64,000 bases of DNA from Niveispirillum sp. SYP-B3756 (GTDB lineage: Bacteria; Pseudomonadota; Alphaproteobacteria; Azospirillales; Azospirillaceae). The position numbers and the translations under genes were made by a program. The DNA lies in contig NZ_WIDQ01000001.1 of NCBI RefSeq assembly GCF_009495745.1, forward strand, positions 797,016 to 861,015, in the 5' to 3' direction. Of the stretch, positions 61,057 through 64,000 are shown one piece after another. The stretch's first letter is position 1, and each line of letters begins with the position of its first letter. The notes below the pieces were generated by a model that was not told the origin of the DNA, did not search any database, and saw only the letters and a list, made by a program, of their open reading frames with translations.

Positions 61057-62172
61057 ATGAGCCGGCTTGCGCTGCGAAATGCTTTCGGGGCTACGGGGAT
61101 CGTGCTCGCGGGTGCTGCTGCCTATCTCTGCTTCTGGCCCATTCCGGCGCAGCCCGTGGCATGGCGCGTGTCTCCGTCGGTGGGCTATGTCGGCGCCTAT
61201 GCGCCGAACACGCGCCTCTCCGGCCTGCAACTGATCGCGCTGGGAAAGGAGCACGGCCCGGAACACATGGCGATCGGGCCGGACGGCAAGCTCTACGCCG
61301 CAATGACCAGCGGCAGCCTGCTGCGCATGGAACCCGACGGCAGCAGGCAGCAGGCGTTCGCGAACACGGGCGGCAGGGTGCTGGGCTTCGCCTTCGATGC
61401 CGACGGACAGATGATCGCAGCAGATGCGATAAGGGGCCTGCTCCGCATTGCGCCGAACGGACAGGCAACGGTCCTGGCCGATCATGCCGGTCCCGGCGAT
61501 CCGGTCCGCTATGCCGACGGCGTGGTCGTGGCCCCCGATGGCACGATCTATTTCACCGATGCGTCGCAGCGTTTCGCTCCGGCCGAACATGGCAGCACGC
61601 TGGAAGCCAGTATCCTCGACATCCTCGAGCAGTCGGCGACTGGCCGTGTGCTCGCCTACGACCCCGCGACGCGCAAGGTGCGCATCGTTGCGCATGGCTT
61701 TTCCTTCGCCAACGGGATCGCCCTTTCGTCGGACGGGCACAGCCTTTTCGTCGCCGAGACGGGCCGCTACCGGATCTGGAAGATCGAGGCGCGCGCCAGC
61801 GATATCGACATCGCCGGGGCGTCGCCGCAGGCGCGGATACTGCTCGACAACCTGCCGGGCTATCCGGACAATCTGATGCGAGGACAGGGCGGCCGCATCT
61901 GGGTCGGCCTGTTCAAGCCGCGCAGTGCGGCCGCCGACAGCCTGGCCGAATGGCCGTTCCTCAGGGCGATGCTGCTCAGGCTGCCGCGCGCCTGGCTGCC
62001 GCTCGGCAAGCCCTATGGCCATGTCTTCGCCATCGACGAGACCGGTCGCATCACCGCCGACCTGCAGGATCCGAACAGCGCCTATCCGGCAACGACGGGT
62101 GCTACCGAAACCGCTGACCGCCTCTACATCCATAGCCTGCAGGCGCCCGCGATTGGCTGGCTACGCCGATGA
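61057..62172 (+). CDS. SMP-30/strictosidine-synthase-like beta-propeller protein
   Basis: This 371-residue protein has one N-terminal membrane helix or uncleaved signal (ALRNAFGATGIVLAGAAAYLCFWPI). A six-bladed propeller follows with family motifs GPEHMAIGPDGKLYA, YADGVVVAPDGTIYFTDAS, ATRKVRIVAHGFSFANGIALSSDGHSLFVAETGRYRIWKI and LPGYPDNLMRGQGGRIWVGL. That order is typical of the strictosidine synthase (PF03088) group, which in bacteria may be lactonases. Its stop overlaps the start of the lipoprotein gene (ATGA). Confidence 0.9.
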   Translation: MSRLALRNAFGATGIVLAGAAAYLCFWPIPAQPVAWRVSPSVGYVGAYAPNTRLSGLQLIALGKEHGPEHMAIGPDGKLYAAMTSGSLLRMEPDGSRQQAFANTGGRVLGFAFDADGQMIAADAIRGLLRIAPNGQATVLADHAGPGDPVRYADGVVVAPDGTIYFTDASQRFAPAEHGSTLEASILDILEQSATGRVLAYDPATRKVRIVAHGFSFANGIALSSDGHSLFVAETGRYRIWKIEARASDIDIAGASPQARILLDNLPGYPDNLMRGQGGRIWVGLFKPRSAAADSLAEWPFLRAMLLRLPRAWLPLGKPYGHVFAIDETGRITADLQDPNSAYPATTGATETADRLYIHSLQAPAIGWLRR

Positions 62173-62816
62173 GCCGGGTCTTCTCCGCGCCGATATTCGG
62201 CCTCACGCTGGCGCTGGCCGGCTGCGCAGTACCTGCCAGCAATGTGGCATCCGAAGGCAGGTTCGAGGAAATCCACATCCTTCGCAGTATCCGCGAAGCA
62301 CGTTCGACCGAACCAGGCTGGTGCAGCGCCGAGAGGACCGGTTTCGCGCCGTTTGCAAGGGATGCCGAGCGCTTCTTCTCGTTCTGGAGCCTGCGTACGC
62401 GCCCGGGAGACGGAAAGGTCGTCGAGACCAAGGCTCAACGCGTCGCCACGCTGCGGGGCTGTTTCGGCCCAACCAGCGAGCCCGCCCGGCAGAATTTTTT
62501 TGCCGAGATCAGGATTGGAACGATGGAGTTCCATGGTAACGGCGAATGCTTGGCACTCCGGATTGATTTTCCGGAGACGGGCCTCTTCCCTGTGCGGTGC
62601 CAGCTCGTGCTCAGCGGAATGCAGGCACCCTATGTCGGCGGTCTCCTGACGACCAACACGATTACCAGCAAGGCGCCGTTCGGGGCGGACACCGATCCTC
62701 CCGGCTACACCCAGGCTTCCATCGCTACCATCCGGCTTTGGAAGGCGGCGCCCTCCCCGGTCCGCCCACTCGCGCCCCCGGCGGACCGGGGATCTTCCCT
62801 GAAAGGAGACGAGTGA
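62169..62816 (+). CDS. lipoprotein of unknown function
   Basis: A 215-residue protein with signal peptide and lipobox (FGLTLALAGC, Cys near residue 19). The mature part has several Cys (GWCSAER, LRGCFGP, GECLALRI, FPVRCQ) that may pair as disulfides, and a mixed beta pattern (FFAEIRIGTMEFHGNGECLALRIDFPETGLFPVRCQLVLSGM). The start overlaps the propeller gene's stop by 4 bases, so the two are coupled and probably act at the same membrane. I do not recognise the family. Confidence 0.75.
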   Translation: MSRVFSAPIFGLTLALAGCAVPASNVASEGRFEEIHILRSIREARSTEPGWCSAERTGFAPFARDAERFFSFWSLRTRPGDGKVVETKAQRVATLRGCFGPTSEPARQNFFAEIRIGTMEFHGNGECLALRIDFPETGLFPVRCQLVLSGMQAPYVGGLLTTNTITSKAPFGADTDPPGYTQASIATIRLWKAAPSPVRPLAPPADRGSSLKGDE

Positions 62817-62844
62817 TGACCAGCCCCGAGGAGGAGACCAGATC

Positions 62845-63939
62845 ATGAGCCATTTTCCGAATGAGACCCGTTATGAAACGGTCAGTTATCGTCGCTGCGG
62901 GCACAGTGGGCTGGTGTTGTCGCCGATCTCGCTGGGCACATGGCAGAATTTTGGCGACAGGAATGGCTTTGATGATGGGCGGGCGATCGTTCGCCGGGCG
63001 TTTGATCGCGGCGTTACCCATTTCGACCTTGCGAACATGTACGGTCCGCCTGCGGGACATGCGGAAGATGTTTTCGGCAGAATTCTTCGGGAGGATTTTC
63101 CGGGCCTGCTGCGACACGAACTCGTGGTTTCGTCGAAGGCGGGTTACGACATGTGGCCCGGGCCTTACGGCAGGGGCGCTTCCAGAAAGCATCTGATCGC
63201 GTCCATTGACCAGACGCTGAAGCGGCTCGGTGTCGATTATGTCGACATTTTCTACGCCCATCGCCCATGGCCCGACGATCCGATGGAAGAGACGATGGCT
63301 GCGCTTGCGCAGATCGTGCGGCAGGGCAAGGCGCTTTATGTCGGGATATCATCGTTCAGTCCGGAACGGACGAGAACCGCCCATGAGATTCTGAAACGGG
63401 AAGGCGTCCCGCTCCTGATCCACCAACCCTCTTATTCGATGCTCAATCGGCATATCGAGACGGGTCTGCTGGACACGCTCGAAGAGCTGGGCGTCGGCTG
63501 CATCGGCTTCTCGGCCTTGGCGCAGGGCTTGCTGACGGATCGGTATATCAACGGCCAAGCGACATCCGGGCGTTCTCTCGATCCGCACGGCACGTTCAAC
63601 AAGGCAGTCCTGACGCCGGATAATCTGGCGAATTTGCGTGGCCTTGCAGCGATTGCCTGGAGGCGGGGACAGACGCTCGCCCAGATGGCCATTGCCTGGG
63701 TGCTGCGCGATCCGCGCGTGACCAGCGCCCTGATCGGCGCACGCACGGTCGAGCAGTTGGATGACTCCCTCGATGCACTGAACAATACGGCCTTCAGCCC
63801 CGAAGAGCTCTGGGAGATCGATCAATTCGCCAGGGAGGGCGGGATCGACCTCTGGCGGCGAATTTCGGAACTCTGGACTTGCCCTGGCAAAGTGGAGAGC
63901 CATTTTCTCGCCGTCAGGCGGCGGCCTCGAACAGGATAG
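62845..63939 (+). CDS. aldo/keto reductase (YghZ-like), 3' end altered by IS3-family DNA
   Basis: The frame has 364 residues. Catalytic tetrad residues are present: Asp and Tyr in HFDLANMYGPP, Lys in VVSSKAGYD and His in IFYAHRPWPD. The NADP-binding end is SALIGARTVEQLDDSLDALN. This matches the L-glyceraldehyde-3-phosphate reductase (YghZ/Gpr) group. After GGIDLWRRISEL the sequence reads through an IS end (from about 63874) as a foreign tail of about 22 residues that ends inside the transposase gene. The native C-terminus is lost, but the catalytic part is complete. Confidence 0.88.
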   Translation: MSHFPNETRYETVSYRRCGHSGLVLSPISLGTWQNFGDRNGFDDGRAIVRRAFDRGVTHFDLANMYGPPAGHAEDVFGRILREDFPGLLRHELVVSSKAGYDMWPGPYGRGASRKHLIASIDQTLKRLGVDYVDIFYAHRPWPDDPMEETMAALAQIVRQGKALYVGISSFSPERTRTAHEILKREGVPLLIHQPSYSMLNRHIETGLLDTLEELGVGCIGFSALAQGLLTDRYINGQATSGRSLDPHGTFNKAVLTPDNLANLRGLAAIAWRRGQTLAQMAIAWVLRDPRVTSALIGARTVEQLDDSLDALNNTAFSPEELWEIDQFAREGGIDLWRRISELWTCPGKVESHFLAVRRRPRTG

Positions 63940-64000
63940 GGCTTTTGTAGCCCAAGGCCGAGTGTCGCCGTATGGGATTATAGAACCCGTCGATGAATGT
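63874..64000 (-). mobile_element. IS3-family insertion sequence, end only
   Basis: The visible end starts TGGACTTGCCCTGGCAAAG, in the TGGAC... style of IS3-family termini. A transposase C-terminus lies just inside. The rest is beyond the window. Confidence 0.7.
63914..64000 (-). CDS. IS3-family transposase OrfB, C-terminal fragment at window edge
   Basis: The reverse strand reads TFIDGFYNPIRRHSALGYKSP, followed by ILFEAA and a stop. This is the well-known end of the IS3 OrfB integrase domain (F-Y-N-x-x-R-R-H-S-A-L-G-Y). About 28 residues are visible, and the gene continues past position 64000. Confidence 0.92.
   Translation of the reverse strand, partial: TFIDGFYNPIRRHSALGYKSPILFEAAA

Overview
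The window is about 64 kb of high-GC chromosomal DNA from an alphaproteobacterium. The gene set points to Rhodospirillales, most likely Azospirillaceae (Niveispirillum/Azospirillum-like): the F1-ATPase zeta inhibitor (DUF1476), a PAS_5-type protein, DUF1194, DUF2125 and DUF4175/TIGR02302 proteins, a DciA-like DUF721 gene divergent from mutY, etfBA with a 3-hydroxyacyl-CoA dehydrogenase, and Tat-exported DUF882. The genus is inference.

Layout. 1-3.6 kb: end of a DUF4175 gene, then a low-GC patch with two glycine-rich proteins and an opposed small gene, lying against the 3' end of tRNA-Arg(CCU). 3.7-13.3 kb: housekeeping genes (radC, map, DTW-domain, GNAT, NRDE, purC, purS) and a tRNA-Leu(UAA) interrupted by a 216-nt group I intron. 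13.4-24 kb: htpG with a possible heat-shock promoter, a LytTR regulator divergent from an acyltransferase, mutS, and mutY-DUF1194 divergent from a DciA-like gene. 24-36 kb: two tandem peptide-binding proteins, TerC, a ModE-like regulator, LMW-PTP, NUDIX, MFS, a PduO-type adenosyltransferase, etfBA and hbd. 36-43 kb: a Fur-box TonB siderophore receptor, then a podovirus-derived remnant (scaffold, portal, three companions) beside an S24 repressor. 43-57.5 kb: patatin, L,D-transpeptidase with DUF882, an IS110 element, TPR protein, sirtuin, MBL hydrolase, ChaC-like protein, DUF2125, DUF898-M48 pair and an Fe(III)-binding protein. 57.6-64 kb: an accessory-looking block (two-component system, lone receiver, SMP-30-like protein, lipoprotein, aldo/keto reductase) whose last gene runs into an IS3-family element.

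The most striking result is the IS110 element at about 47.63-48.76 kb. It sits inside a copy of an intergenic repeat that also occurs at 10.25 kb and 38.55 kb. The uninterrupted copy shows that insertion took place at a CT dinucleotide. The non-coding leader carries two stem-loops whose loop segments match, in order, the left and right halves of the target and the two element ends, as expected of a bridge RNA. Other notable points are the Azoarcus-like group I intron, families of REP-like inverted repeats (some carried in a MITE-like element, one copy of which supplies a gene's stop codon), and long, mostly perfect, unrelated hairpins at most convergent gene junctions.

All calls come from reading the sequence; no database search was run.
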